The notes beneath the pieces are model-generated. The model saw nothing but the letters and a program-made list of their open reading frames with translations, had not been told where the DNA came from and made no database searches. From the NCBI GenBank assembly GCA_905221605.1, contig CAJNDS010002232.1, positions 414,113 through 478,112 on the forward strand: DNA of 64,000 bases. Direction: 5' to 3'. This document shows, piece after piece, positions 48,299-58,288 of the stretch. Both the position numbers and the translations under genes were made by a program. Origin of the DNA: Symbiodinium natans (lineage: Eukaryota; Sar; Dinophyceae; Suessiales; Symbiodiniaceae). The number at the start of each line of letters is the position of its first letter. Positions within the stretch are counted from its first letter, which is position 1.

Positions 48299-48654
48299 CT
48301 TGGGCAAGAAGAACGGAGGGGTTCACCTTCCCCCTAACCCTAAGGCCTTAAGGCCTACAGCAAACCCCAACACGTTATCCAAATCCGATTGCACGCCGGG
48401 GAGCCGAATTGCAAGACGAGAGCTCCGCGTGGAAATGCGCGAGCTCGGCATCAAGTCGAGTGTATCGGCCGTGATGCTCCTGAAGATCAGGTCTGGACAC
48501 ACAATCATGTACCTTCGACTACCGAACCCAGGCACTGCCAAGCAAACTTTCAGCCGTGTCTGCGCGTCCGTGTCTTCCTGCCGCTCTGTCTGCACGGCCT
48601 GCCCCAGCCACGACATCACCAAGCGGCTTCCATAACTTGGCAACAGTCATGCAC

Positions 48655-48770
48655 CCAGACCCCTTGGGAGGATCCATGAAGTAGAGGTCCCCTTCAAGCT
48701 TCCTACAACCCAATTGTAGTATGGGTACTATTTGGGGGGTTCTACTTTTTTGGATGCTCCCAGGCCAGGG
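48655..48770. mobile_element. inverted-repeat element, family 4
   Basis: Left arm ACCCCTTGGGAGGATCCATG then AAGTAGAGGTCCCC. Right arm GGGGGGTTCTACTTTTTTGG then ATGCTCCCAGGCCAGGGGT. A related single arm lies at 32098-32150. Confidence 0.65.
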
Positions 48771-49063
48771 GTGTGGGCATCTGGCCCTAAACCTTAAACC
48801 CTAAATCCTACACCCTAACCCTAAACCCTCCCTCAACCCTCAACCCTCAACCGTAAACCCTCAACCCTGGGCCCTCAACCCTCAACCCTAAACCCTGGCG
48901 GGTCCACAACAGACCCGCGCAAAACTGTGGCCCCACCAGCAAACCTGAGATGCAGGACTTAGGTCACAGCCTTTAGTGTTGAGAAATGACGTCTTTCTGC
49001 TCCCCAGTGCGCCTAAAAGCAAGAACTTCCAGCCAGTTCTGCCCAGGAGAAGGTTTAACCTTC

Positions 49064-49280
49064 TCTGTAGACCATGGACGTCATCATGCTTGGGCCATGG
49101 CAGTGCAGAAAACATGTAGACCATGGACGTCATCATGCTTGGGCCATGAATGCTCTCTTCTCATCAGAACAGAGTAGACCATGGACGTCATCATGCTTTG
49201 GCCATGGATGCTCTCTTCCCAGAACGGACTAGACTATGGACGTCATCATGGTTGGGCCATGGATGCTCTCTTCTAACTAT
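49064..49280 (+). repeat. ~50-60-bp tandem repeat (GTAGACCATGGACGTCATCA)
   Basis: Four copies of GTAGACCATGGACGTCATCA followed by TGCTTGGGCCATG and ATGCTCTCTTC, progressively diverging. Confidence 0.88.
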
Positions 49281-49299
49281 GGTGAAGCAAACGTGTTAG

Positions 49300-51010
49300 T
49301 TAAAACCAGGGCTGGGCAGAAGCGGATGCAAGCAAGACAGGGCTTAGTTTAGGACACGTCGAAAGTGCGAAGTAGTGCAAAAAAACCCACAAATACCAGT
49401 GTAGTCTACGGATGCTCAAAAACTTGCAGGATGATTTTAGACAAAAACTGCGGGGATGAGGTGATGGGCGAAACGCAGGAAACATCGGTATTTACAGTGG
49501 ATTCTGAGGGCAACAGAGCTAAACTGCCGAAAAAAGCGTGGGTCTGTTATGGCCCCGCCTAGCCCTAAACCCTAAACGCGACCAACCCTGCCTGATGCGC
49601 CTGTCGGCAGCTTGCTCGGGGGAGCTTCTCGTTGGAAGCAGTGCCGGCCGCTGCATCCCTTGCCTAACGAAGGGGTTTGGGTTTAGGGTTTAGGGTTTAG
49701 GGTTTAGGGTTTAGGGTTTAGGGTTTAGGGTAGAGTGGCTTTCAAATCGGATTGACCTACAGAACCTTAGATACAGAACATGAAGTGCAGCACCAGGGCA
49801 ACATGCTAAAGAGGGTTTAGGATGTACGGTTTAGGGTTGAGGGTTGAGGGGTTAGGGTTTAAAAGTTTAGGGTTTAGGGTTTGAAGCCCCCAAACCCAGT
49901 CGCGAAGCCCAGAAGTGCGGGTGAAGGCCTTGTAGGCAAACTGCAAAGCACGTGGTGACTCGTGTTGCTTAGCGACACCCTACACCTACACCCTAAACCC
50001 TAAACCCTAAACCCTAAACCCTAAACCCTAAACCCTAAACAGCGAGCCGTCCCTCTCAACGGGTGAAGGAGGCGTTGCTTCCGACGTGAAGGCGGATTTA
50101 CATGGCCGTTACGCCCTGGGCGGCATCGTGTTGGTGTCGGTTTTCTCTCCGAGCCGGTCGGGTGGAGCTTTCCGAAGTTTTTTGGAGCAACACGCGAGCT
50201 ACTTTTGGATACCGATGCGCTATCTGCCTGCCATCCGCCGTTCCTGAGCTTGCACAGCTTGCACAAGCCTAAGCCGCATCAACGTGCATCTCTCTTTGCG
50301 GCTGCGGGGATGCTGCTTTTGGGACAGCAAATTGGCGTTGTTGGAGACACCCTGCCGTGGAACATGAGTCGTGGTGCATCCTGACCCTAAACCCTAAACC
50401 CTAAACCCTAAATGTCATTCCTCTCATTCCTTCCCTGTCTGGCTGGAATCAGGAGCCCTGCGTGCCGCCCAGACACGCCGCGTGTCTTCTGCATTTTTCG
50501 GTTCGTAAAGGCTCAATGGAGTAGTTCGCAAGGTTTGGGCTCGGGAGTTCTGAGTTGGTTGAAGCAGTTCCACCAGAACAAGAACCCTCCCACGGTCAGT
50601 GACCTAGCCTTGCAAGAGTTTGGGTTCACGGCTCGGGCTTCTGAACCAAGACTGTGACCCTAAACCCTAACCCTAAACCCTAAACCCGAAACCCTAAACC
50701 CTAAACCCTAAACCCTGACGGCTACTTCAGGAACCTTTTGACCTAACGAGGTGAACTTGGCATGCATCTAGGGCGCCGCTCGGTCAACGAATGCTTCTCC
50801 TGAAGACGCAGCCATCTTTCGCTCAGCCGAGCTGCATGGCAAAAACGGCCACTAAACGATGGATTCGACTCGACCCAAAACCTCCAGAAATGGGTTTGAA
50901 CCAGGGATGTACAGACTGGCATCAAGGCCGGCAACCCATGAAATCGTCCGGGTTTTACAGTCCAATCGGACACCTGCAGTCGGTCCCAAGTCACCTCCCC
51001 CGAGGTTCTT
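49300..51010 (+). other. short ORF-like unique segments between telomeric arrays
   Basis: Plus-strand open stretches at 49365-49562, 50040-50235, 50412-50657 and 50791-51012 have ordinary amino-acid composition but no recognised domain and no clear splice connections. Telomeric arrays at 49678-49730, 49990-50040, 50380-50412 and 50658-50718 separate them, as with the aconitase exons. They may be exons of an unidentified gene. Confidence 0.3.
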
Positions 51011-51049
51011 GATAGGGAATGGTACCGACATACTGCCTGAAAGGGCAGT

Positions 51050-51132
51050 TTAGGGTTTAGGATTTAGGGTTTAGGGTTTAGGGTTTAGGGTTTAGGGTTT
51101 AGGGTTTAGGGTTTAGGGTTTAGGGTTTAGGG
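51050..51132 (+). repeat. TTTAGGG array joined to a family-2 element end
   Basis: Eleven heptamers running straight into GGTACCTCATTCCCTACTAA, the arm of the family-2 inverted-repeat element. Confidence 0.9.
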
Positions 51133-51165
51133 TACCTCATTCCCTACTAAGAACCAGCAAGTCAC
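51133..51165. mobile_element. family-2 element arm abutting a splice donor
   Basis: TACCTCATTCCCTACTAAGA then ACCAGCAAGTCAC; on the minus strand the donor G|GTGACTTGCTGG leads directly into the element. Confidence 0.7.
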
Positions 51166-51218
51166 CCGCAAACATCAGGAACATCTGTTGCAAGGCGCTT
51201 CCAAAAGCAAGCCCCATG
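51166..51218 (-). CDS. membrane-protein exon candidate (MGLAFGSALQQMFLMFAG)
   Basis: Acceptor GGGGAG|C, donor GCGG|GTGACT. The hydrophobic peptide has the look of a transmembrane helix. It could precede the exon at 48298 in one minus-strand gene; phase across the intervening sequence was not established. Confidence 0.45.
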
Positions 51219-51369
51219 CTCCCCGAAAGTAAACGCTAACCCCTAAACGCTAAACCCTAAACGCTAAGCCCTAAACCCTAAACCCTAAACCCTAAACCCT
51301 ACAGAGGCAGACACGCCAGCAAAAAGCGCGTGGCAACGCCGCCAGCATCTCTGGGCATCAAAGCGGGGT

Positions 51370-51498
51370 TCAGGGTTTAGGGTTTAGGGTTTAGGGTTTA
51401 GGGTTTAGGGTTTAGGGTTTAGGGTTTAGGATTTAGAGTTTAGGGTTTAGGGTTTAGGGTTTAGGGTTTAGGTTCTAGGGTTTAGGGTTTAGGGTTCA
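51370..51498 (+). repeat. TTTAGGG array
   Basis: About 18 heptamers with a few variants. Confidence 0.93.
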
Positions 51499-51649
51499 GC
51501 GTCTCAAGTCCGAGCATTCACTAGTCGGGCAGCTTGTCAAGCGTTAGAAAAAAACCCACCCACACAAGAAACCCATAACAGTGAGAAAATACAAAAGTTC
51601 ACTTAATACATTCCCAGTAAGCTTAAAGCTCAAAATCCAGCGGACCCAA

Positions 51650-51966
51650 AACCCAAGCCTAAACCCCATGACCCTAAACCCTTGAGACCCTGAAGCCTTG
51701 AGACCCTAAACCCTTGAGACCTTGAGGCCTTGAAACCCTAAACCCCGGCCTTGAGGCCTTGAAACCCTAAACCGCAGCCTTCAGGCCTTGAAAAACCCTA
51801 CACCCCGGCCTTGAGGCGCTGAAACCCTAAACCCCGGAAGGGGGGGGGGGGGAGGGAGGGGGGGCGCCCACGAAGCAGGCAAAAACGCCCACGAACCAGG
51901 CAAAAACGCCCACGAACCAGGCAAATGCCCACGAAGCAGGCAAAAATGCCCACGAATTAGGCAATT
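51650..51966. repeat. CCTTGAGGCCTTGAAACCCT repeats and a 20-bp GCCCACGAAGCAGGCAAAAA repeat
   Basis: Two adjoining small tandem arrays: four to five units of CTTGAGGCCTTGAAACCC (51680-51835) and five units of GCCCACGAACCAGGCAAAAA (51866-51966), separated by a G-run. Confidence 0.85.
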
Positions 51967-52014
51967 TTGCCGCCCACTGGGGTCAATAAGGTTTATATTC
52001 ATATAGAAAGAGAG

Positions 52015-52078
52015 GTTTAGGGTTTAGGGTTTAGGGTTTGGGGTTTAGGGTTTGGGGTTTGGGGTTTAGGGTTTAGGG
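52015..52078 (+). repeat. TTTAGGG array, left flank of the copia element
   Basis: Telomeric units with TTTGGGG variants, broken by the insertion after TAGGG at 52078. Confidence 0.95.
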
Positions 52079-52411
52079 TGATGAAAGGTGTGGAATGAGA
52101 CGCACCCGTGGCTTTGGCTTTTGTGGTTCCAGGACATGCCGTAGGCATCGGAACATAAGCAGAAGCAGCACAGACATGCAGGCAACAGGTCGCATGTGAC
52201 TTTCTGTGGCGTGTTGTGGGGTCGCCCTTTCTGTGGTAGGGTAGGACCGCCTGACAACTGGCCGATGGACTTCGGTGCTGCAGTGTGAGGAAAAGGGAGC
52301 CTCTGGTGGTGAAGCTGTGTTCGTACAAGGAGTACAAGCCGAGCCAGAGCCAAGCACAAGACACCAAGCTGCCATGTCGTTTGCTGGACCTCAAGAGCCC
52401 CGCGCTCTTGA
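52079..52411 (+). repeat. 5' LTR of the copia element
   Basis: 333 bp starting TGATGAAAGG and ending in the hairpin TCAAGAGC-CCCGC-GCTCTTGA. It does not end in the canonical CA. It contains the ATG (52374) of the first reading frame, so translation of the full-length RNA could begin inside the LTR. Confidence 0.93.
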
Positions 52412-53099
52412 GGTTACGAGCCCAAGCGGCCTGGGCGCAACCGCTGGATTATTGAGTTCCCCTACGCTGGTTGGTGAGACAGCTGGGCCGAACTACGGAT
52501 CTTTGACAGTTGGTGCTGGTACAGATGGTGCTGGTGCAAATGGGACTGGTGCAGTTGTTGTGGGACCGGTTCAGGGTGGAGACCTGAGTACACCTGCTGT
52601 TGCCGATGGGCAGACAAATAGTGGTGTGCTGGGCAGTGGAGACCCTGGTGTTACTGGTGGCCTGGAGATGGAGCAGGTCAATGACAACTGGCCAGTGGTG
52701 GAGCAACATAGGGTTTTGGAGTCCAGCAATGGTGGCTTGGAGACTGCAGTGGCAGCCGAAGGATTTGGTGCAGTGCAGATGGTGCAGACCGCCATGGAAG
52801 GCACTGCGAATGCTGGTTCGCCGACAGCTGCGTCGCGTACAACTGGGCTGGAGATGAGGTATGTCCAGACTGGAACGGGCGCATATGGATGGATGACAAG
52901 GCTGACAGACTTTCTGCGAGCGACGACGACTGGTGGTGGTGGTTTAGGGGATAGGATGTTAGGGTCTTTAGGACTAACACCCAATCAGGCCCCGGGAACG
53001 CCCCGCAGCCACAGCAGCAGAGCAGCAGCCGTAGCAGCAACACCGCAGTCGGCAGGCAATCGCCTTGGAATTTCTCCCCGCCGGAAGAGCTCCAGGTGA
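52374..53099 (+). CDS. copia leader ORF (MSFAGPQEPRALEV...)
   Basis: 241 residues from the ATG inside the 5' LTR, Gly/Thr/Val-rich with low complexity, then LTDFLRATTTGGGGLGDRML and an Arg/Ser-rich end. No domain was recognised. Its TGA overlaps the ATG of the next frame (TGATG at 53097-53101), an arrangement suited to termination-reinitiation, or the remains of a frameshift. Confidence 0.6.
   Translation: MSFAGPQEPRALEVTSPSGLGATAGLLSSPTLVGETAGPNYGSLTVGAGTDGAGANGTGAVVVGPVQGGDLSTPAVADGQTNSGVLGSGDPGVTGGLEMEQVNDNWPVVEQHRVLESSNGGLETAVAAEGFGAVQMVQTAMEGTANAGSPTAASRTTGLEMRYVQTGTGAYGWMTRLTDFLRATTTGGGGLGDRMLGSLGLTPNQAPGTPRSHSSRAAAVAATPQSAGNRLGISPRRKSSR
52412..52428 (+). promoter_or_regulatory. possible primer-binding site
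   Basis: GGTTACGAGCCCAAGC, directly after the LTR, resembles the complement of the anticodon arm of initiator tRNA-Met, the half-tRNA primer used by Drosophila copia and relatives. The match is imperfect. Confidence 0.35.
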
Positions 53100-56000
53100 T
53101 GACCCAGCACGTGGAAGGTGGGGGTCACTCCGCGTTGTTTGACCAGAGGGCGGTGGAGAGAATGAACAGTTGGCCTTCTCGTGGACCTCTACTTCATGGA
53201 GAACAAACGTCGCAAGGGTCTACGGGGTCGTCAGAAATTCGGGTTGAAGTGCAACGTCAGCTGGGACAGTACATGAGGGATCGCAGAGACCAGGTGCAGA
53301 CCGAGGTGGTGGCTTTGCGACGACAGGTACAAGAGCTGATGAATGCTGGTTTTGGGAGACAGTCTGGGGGCGAGGCCGAGCAGGAAGTTGGTCGAGTTCC
53401 AGGAGGTCCTCAGGTGCCAGGGGATGATCCACTTCACGGAGTACCTCATGGAGGAGGTAGCTCACTTCACGGGACATCTCGAGCACAAGGTGGTCTTTCT
53501 GGAGCTGGCGTTCCTCAAGTTCCTCAAGGTCCTCAGCTACATGGCGTTTCGGGAGGTCTACAAGGTCCTCAGCTTCTTGGTGGTTTGGGAGGTCCTCCTC
53601 AGCTACCTGGTGTTTCGGGAGGTCTACAAGGTCCTCAGCTTCCTGGTGGTTCGGGAGGTCCACAAGGTCCTCAGCTACCTGGTGTTTCGGGAGGTCTACA
53701 AGGGCCTCAGCTACATGGTGGTTCGGGAGGTCTACAAGGTCCTCAGCTACCTGGCGTTTCGGGAGGTCCACGTGGTCCACATGGTCCTCAGCTACCTGGC
53801 GTTCCTCAAGTTCCACAAGGTTTTCAGCTACCTGGAGGGCACCAGCAGATTGGAAGTGGTGGTGTGTCGGGAGTTGGCCAAGTTCCTGGAGCTCCTCAAG
53901 CACCTGGAGGTCCTCAAGCGTATGGAGGTGGACCGCAAAGTGCAGGGGAGTTGCCGAGGAGTGCAACTCGTGGCCCGAACCAGTCGGCTGGTTCTGGGGC
54001 TGGAAATGTGGGCGGTTCCTCGTTTGGTGGAGGGATCGGAGATCAGCCGGGACTGGTTGGAATGCTGGCCGCAGGTATCCAGCAGCTCCAGCAGGCGCAG
54101 CTGAACATGATGAACCAGAAGGTGGGTCAGCCGGAGCAGGTGAAGCCTGGGATTGCAGCTTTGCCGGCATTGGATCCTCCTGGCGCTGAGGATAGCCCGG
54201 TCGTCATTCAAGACTGGATGGAGCTGATTGACGGGCCGATGCGAGACCTCAGTGATGGAAGTGGTGCTTGGTGGGAGGCCGTCAAGAGTGAGGTCTCGTT
54301 GCACTACGCGAAGTGGGTGGCAAGTACGCCCTACCAGAGGTTGGCTATGCAAGGGCCCTCTGGAATGGATTTGGACGACGGGCGGTACGCTCGTGTCAAT
54401 GCCCGAGCTGCTGGAATGTTGCTGGCAGCGTTGGCACCGGAAGTCCGGAGGGACTTGGTGGCGAGGCAGTGTACTCGCAGTGCGGTGAAGATCGTCTACC
54501 GGCTGTATGTTCAGTACTGCCCGGGGGGCGAGTCCGAGAAGCTGCACCTCCTGAAGTCGTTGACGGAGACTACCAAGGCGGCAGATGCAGAGCAGGCAGT
54601 GCGGGCCTTGCGTCAGTGGGAGAGATGGATGCAGCGAGCTCAAGGTATCGCTGTCACTTGCCCAGATCCGATGATCTTGGCTAGAGGGCTGTCGGTGATC
54701 GTGGCGGGCGTGCTGCAGAAGAATGCAGACGCTGCATTTAGGACATCCCTGGTCAAGAACACGTTGATGGTCGACACGTCGCCTACGTTGGCCACCGTCA
54801 TGCAGTACCAGCAGCATCTCAAGGCGGAGATGGAGACGCTGGCGGGTGTGATGGTGATGGGAAGTAGTCGTGGTGCAGAGCCCAAGGCCAAGCCTATGCA
54901 GGTTGAGGATGGGGCTACAGACCGCGACAAGGACAAGGATCGGGACAAGGGCAAGGGCAAGGAAAGAGAGCGAGACAAAGGAAAGGGCAAAGGAAAAGAA
55001 GCCTTTGGAAAAGGAAAGGACGGCGAGCAGAAGATCTGTCCGTGGTTCGCCAAAAGTCCTGAAGGATGTCGCCGAGGGAAAACGTGTCGCTTCAAGCACT
55101 CCTTCGAAGGGATCTCCAAGCGTGGGCGTTGCCTTGAATGTGGAGGTGAAGGACACATAGCGGCGGATTGTCCGACGAAGGCCTTGGCGTCGAGACCTTC
55201 GAGTTCTACAGGTGGAAAGGGCGGTGGTGGAGGCCACAGCCAACCGAGCCGGGCGAAGGAGGAGCCTGCGGCCAGAAGCATGGTGTCGGAACCGGAGCCA
55301 CAGCCGACATCACCGGTGTCCACGACAACCTCAGCGTCGAGTCCCAACCCTGAGCTCCAGTCTGCGATGACTGATGCAGTGCAAGCTCTGAGGTCTTTGG
55401 TGGGAGAAGGAGCTGGAGGAGGACATCCAGGATTGGCATCGATCCAGAGGCAGCTGGATGAGCTTCGGTTGAGAGCCTTGAGGGTTGAAGACGTGGTGGT
55501 GCGACCTCGTGACGGAGATCCTCGGATGTTCAAGGCAGAATTGGATGTGCCAACGGTGCTCATTGACTCTGGGGCTACGAACATTCTTCGTCAACCTCGA
55601 GATCCTCATGAGCTTCATGATGCAAACCAGGTGAGTGTGGTGCTGGCCAATAACGAGAGGACTCAGCTCTACCAGACGCCAGCTGGATCTATACTCACAC
55701 CGTCTACAACGACTCAGCCTTTGTTGCCCATGGGAGACCTCGTTCGTGCTGGTTGCGAGATATCTTGGGGACGAAAGGGCTTGAAGATTGTGCACCCAAC
55801 ACTTGGGGTGCTGCGAACCAGCGTGAAGGCTGGATGTCCGGAGCTCACCATGGCAGAGGCGGACAAGATCATCGAGCAGGTGGAGAACGCCAAGCTTCAA
55901 GAGTTTCGGGATGAGGTGCAAACCTTGCAGATGAAGCTGGAGGCCCTGAAGGTGGGCGCTAACACTGCACCGTGGACTACGCATCTCGACGACTATGCGG

Positions 56001-58288
56001 CTTCAGGATCGAGAAATGCTCTCTGGAAGGCGTTGATGGGGCCTGTGTTTGGGGAGCTACCTGAGGCTTTGAGGACCAGGCTATGTTTGGAGTTGAACCT
56101 GGCAAAAGGTTGGGACTACCTGAAGGCCCTTCCACTTCCTCGACGGGTCAAGAAGTCCTTCTTGCAGGCGCCCGAGTGGATCCTGCATCTTCCTGCCCAT
56201 GAGAATGAGGATGGCTTCCTGAAGGTCTTGGAGCAGGAGGGACGTATGATGTTGAAGGTGGCTGGTAACATTGAGCAGGATGTCTACCAGGCCTTGCTAT
56301 GGGCTGCGGTCAAGGGCAAGCTGAAATGCATTGTGGCCGGTGGGGCACATGGGCCTGCTCAGGATGAGGCCGTCTTCGCGAAGTCTGCGGTGAAGTTGCT
56401 GTACTGCTTGGCGAGGCTAGCGTCGAAGCACCCTGAAGAGAAGACTGGTTTGGTGTGGTCGGGACCAGAGCGAAACCTGAACTGGGGTGAGTACAGCTAT
56501 GGGCAGCAGCAAGTGAGGTTGGGGGAAAGGTTCTTGTTGGCGACTGCAATGGGCCGGGTGCTTTGTGATCAAGGAGCACTTGGATTGGCAGTGACGAGAC
56601 CTACCGAGATCATCACCAACTACAACATGGAGGTCTTGAAGGACAAGCGGGTGCAACCTGGGGAGCCAATGGGAAGAGAAGTCTCAGATGGTGGTTTGGC
56701 CTCAGGATTGAAGCGAGTGGTGTTGGAGGCGGTATCCCGGGGTGACTTTGTCGTGGACCCTGCGACTCTCAGAGCCATGTCGCAGGAGCAGTGGCGAGAC
56801 CACGTCAAATCGGGTCACTACCCGGCACGAAGAGACTGCTTGCAATGCACCACGTACGGTGCGACAGGACATCAGCACCGGCGAGTATCCCACCCGAGTT
56901 TGTTTGTCCTGAACATCGATATCGCTGGCCCCTTCCGCACCTTGGGGGTAAACCCACATGGAAGGGGGCGTCAGGAGCGAAACCGCAATCTTCGCTACAT
57001 GCTGGTCGCGAAGTACACTTTGCCGGAGTCCTACATCACCAACGAGCTGGAGGAGACTGCGGATGACCCTGAGGTGGAGGTGCCTGAGGGTGAAGCAGAT
57101 CCGTTTGCCGAAGACGAAGGAGGTGGTGTTGGTTTGGTCGAAGAGGAGGGGATCGACTGGGATGACTACGAGCCGGATCTTCCTGATGATGGTCCTGTAC
57201 CTGATCCAGAGCAGGCTGAAGACCCTGATAAGGAGATAGTGGTTGGGACCAGGCCAAGAGAAATTCCGGAGGATGTGAAGGCGCCGAAGGCAGCCAATCT
57301 CTTGTTTGCACATGGACTGGCCGACATCAAGGGAAGCACTGTGGCCAGTGTGGTGCAGGGAATTGTCCTCTACCTCAGGAACCTGAACCTTCCTGTTCTT
57401 CGGTTCCACTCGGACAAGGCAGCACAGTTCACCAACAAGGGCTTGGTGCAATGGCTGCATGGTCAAGCGATTCGGGTGACTACAAGTGTGCCCGGAATAC
57501 CTCAGGGAAATGGTGGCGCTGAGGCGGCCATCAAGACAATCAAGCAGCGAGCTAGGACAGCCTTGGCATCGGCGAGGTTGGACCTGAAGTTCTGGCCATG
57601 TGCAGCTGAAGCAGTGGCGGCACAACAAAGGGCCAAAGCGTTGTCACAGGTGTCAAAACTGGCAACGACGTTTGGAGCTAAGGTGATGGTGAAGCGGAGA
57701 CCTTTTGCCTCAGGAGGGAAAACGGTTCGAAGGGAGTTTGAGCCTCGATGGGTCGAGGGAGTGTACCTGGGCTTGAGCAACTCGGTGGACGATGGCCACC
57801 TGGTGTATGCAGAGGACTCGTTTTTGCATACCAAGAACGTGAAGCCCAAGGCAGCCCTTGTGGATCCTGGACCTCCTGAAGTTGAACCTGGAGATGGTGT
57901 CTTCGAGTCCTTAGCGCCCCATGAAGGGGATGAGCCGTGCCGAGGAGGGGACGGTTCTGTGCGACGTCGCCTGACTGGAAAGGGTCCACCGCGTATGGCC
58001 GTGCAGTGTCTGGCGAGTTGGAAGAAGTGGAGCAGCATGGTGATGATGCTGTTTCGGAGGCTGAAGCGTTTGCTCGCGAGGTCTTGTACGAGGAGTGGGA
58101 GATCACGTCGGAGATCGTTGAGGAGCTGTTCGAGCTACTTCCAGGAGATCCTCCACCTCGAAAGTGCGAAGAGAGACCAGGTGAGGATATGGAGGAAGAG
58201 AAGGCCTGGTCGTCGGGGGCGTTCATCCGGGGAGGCATTGGTGGTCTTCGAGCCAACACCCGGAAGTTCCCGTATGTCACCAGGGTGA
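53099..58288 (+). CDS. copia Gag-protease-integrase polyprotein
   Basis: About 1,730 codons, of which the first 1,630 or so are authentic. Order: a Gly/Pro/Gln repeat region of ~200 residues built from GPQLPGVSGGLQ units; a Gag capsid-like helical domain (54199-54850, from VVIQDWMELIDGPM); a Lys/Asp/Gly basic stretch; a CCCH zinc finger (CPWFAKSPEGCRRGKTCRFK); a CCHC knuckle (CLECGGEGHIAADC); an aspartic protease motif DSGATN at 55565; an integrase HH-CC region (SGHYPARRDCLQC); and the DDE core with NIDIAGPF (56915), FHSDKAAQF (57405) and GGAEAAIKTIK (57520). After PRWVEGVYLGLS the sequence leaves frame near 57985, where A AAG GGT (57979-57985) has the X XXY YYZ form of a -1 slippery site. 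Confidence 0.9.
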   Translation: MTQHVEGGGHSALFDQRAVERMNSWPSRGPLLHGEQTSQGSTGSSEIRVEVQRQLGQYMRDRRDQVQTEVVALRRQVQELMNAGFGRQSGGEAEQEVGRVPGGPQVPGDDPLHGVPHGGGSSLHGTSRAQGGLSGAGVPQVPQGPQLHGVSGGLQGPQLLGGLGGPPQLPGVSGGLQGPQLPGGSGGPQGPQLPGVSGGLQGPQLHGGSGGLQGPQLPGVSGGPRGPHGPQLPGVPQVPQGFQLPGGHQQIGSGGVSGVGQVPGAPQAPGGPQAYGGGPQSAGELPRSATRGPNQSAGSGAGNVGGSSFGGGIGDQPGLVGMLAAGIQQLQQAQLNMMNQKVGQPEQVKPGIAALPALDPPGAEDSPVVIQDWMELIDGPMRDLSDGSGAWWEAVKSEVSLHYAKWVASTPYQRLAMQGPSGMDLDDGRYARVNARAAGMLLAALAPEVRRDLVARQCTRSAVKIVYRLYVQYCPGGESEKLHLLKSLTETTKAADAEQAVRALRQWERWMQRAQGIAVTCPDPMILARGLSVIVAGVLQKNADAAFRTSLVKNTLMVDTSPTLATVMQYQQHLKAEMETLAGVMVMGSSRGAEPKAKPMQVEDGATDRDKDKDRDKGKGKERERDKGKGKGKEAFGKGKDGEQKICPWFAKSPEGCRRGKTCRFKHSFEGISKRGRCLECGGEGHIAADCPTKALASRPSSSTGGKGGGGGHSQPSRAKEEPAARSMVSEPEPQPTSPVSTTTSASSPNPELQSAMTDAVQALRSLVGEGAGGGHPGLASIQRQLDELRLRALRVEDVVVRPRDGDPRMFKAELDVPTVLIDSGATNILRQPRDPHELHDANQVSVVLANNERTQLYQTPAGSILTPSTTTQPLLPMGDLVRAGCEISWGRKGLKIVHPTLGVLRTSVKAGCPELTMAEADKIIEQVENAKLQEFRDEVQTLQMKLEALKVGANTAPWTTHLDDYAASGSRNALWKALMGPVFGELPEALRTRLCLELNLAKGWDYLKALPLPRRVKKSFLQAPEWILHLPAHENEDGFLKVLEQEGRMMLKVAGNIEQDVYQALLWAAVKGKLKCIVAGGAHGPAQDEAVFAKSAVKLLYCLARLASKHPEEKTGLVWSGPERNLNWGEYSYGQQQVRLGERFLLATAMGRVLCDQGALGLAVTRPTEIITNYNMEVLKDKRVQPGEPMGREVSDGGLASGLKRVVLEAVSRGDFVVDPATLRAMSQEQWRDHVKSGHYPARRDCLQCTTYGATGHQHRRVSHPSLFVLNIDIAGPFRTLGVNPHGRGRQERNRNLRYMLVAKYTLPESYITNELEETADDPEVEVPEGEADPFAEDEGGGVGLVEEEGIDWDDYEPDLPDDGPVPDPEQAEDPDKEIVVGTRPREIPEDVKAPKAANLLFAHGLADIKGSTVASVVQGIVLYLRNLNLPVLRFHSDKAAQFTNKGLVQWLHGQAIRVTTSVPGIPQGNGGAEAAIKTIKQRARTALASARLDLKFWPCAAEAVAAQQRAKALSQVSKLATTFGAKVMVKRRPFASGGKTVRREFEPRWVEGVYLGLSNSVDDGHLVYAEDSFLHTKNVKPKAALVDPGPPEVEPGDGVFESLAPHEGDEPCRGGDGSVRRRLTGKGPPRMAVQCLASWKKWSSMVMMLFRRLKRLLARSCTRSGRSRRRSLRSCSSYFQEILHLESAKRDQVRIWRKRRPGRRGRSSGEALVVFEPTPGSSRMSPG

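Noticed and set aside
53343-54104. Separate +1-frame ORF over the copia Gag repeats
   Set aside because: It arises from the repeat and overlaps the recognised Gag frame, with no independent motif.
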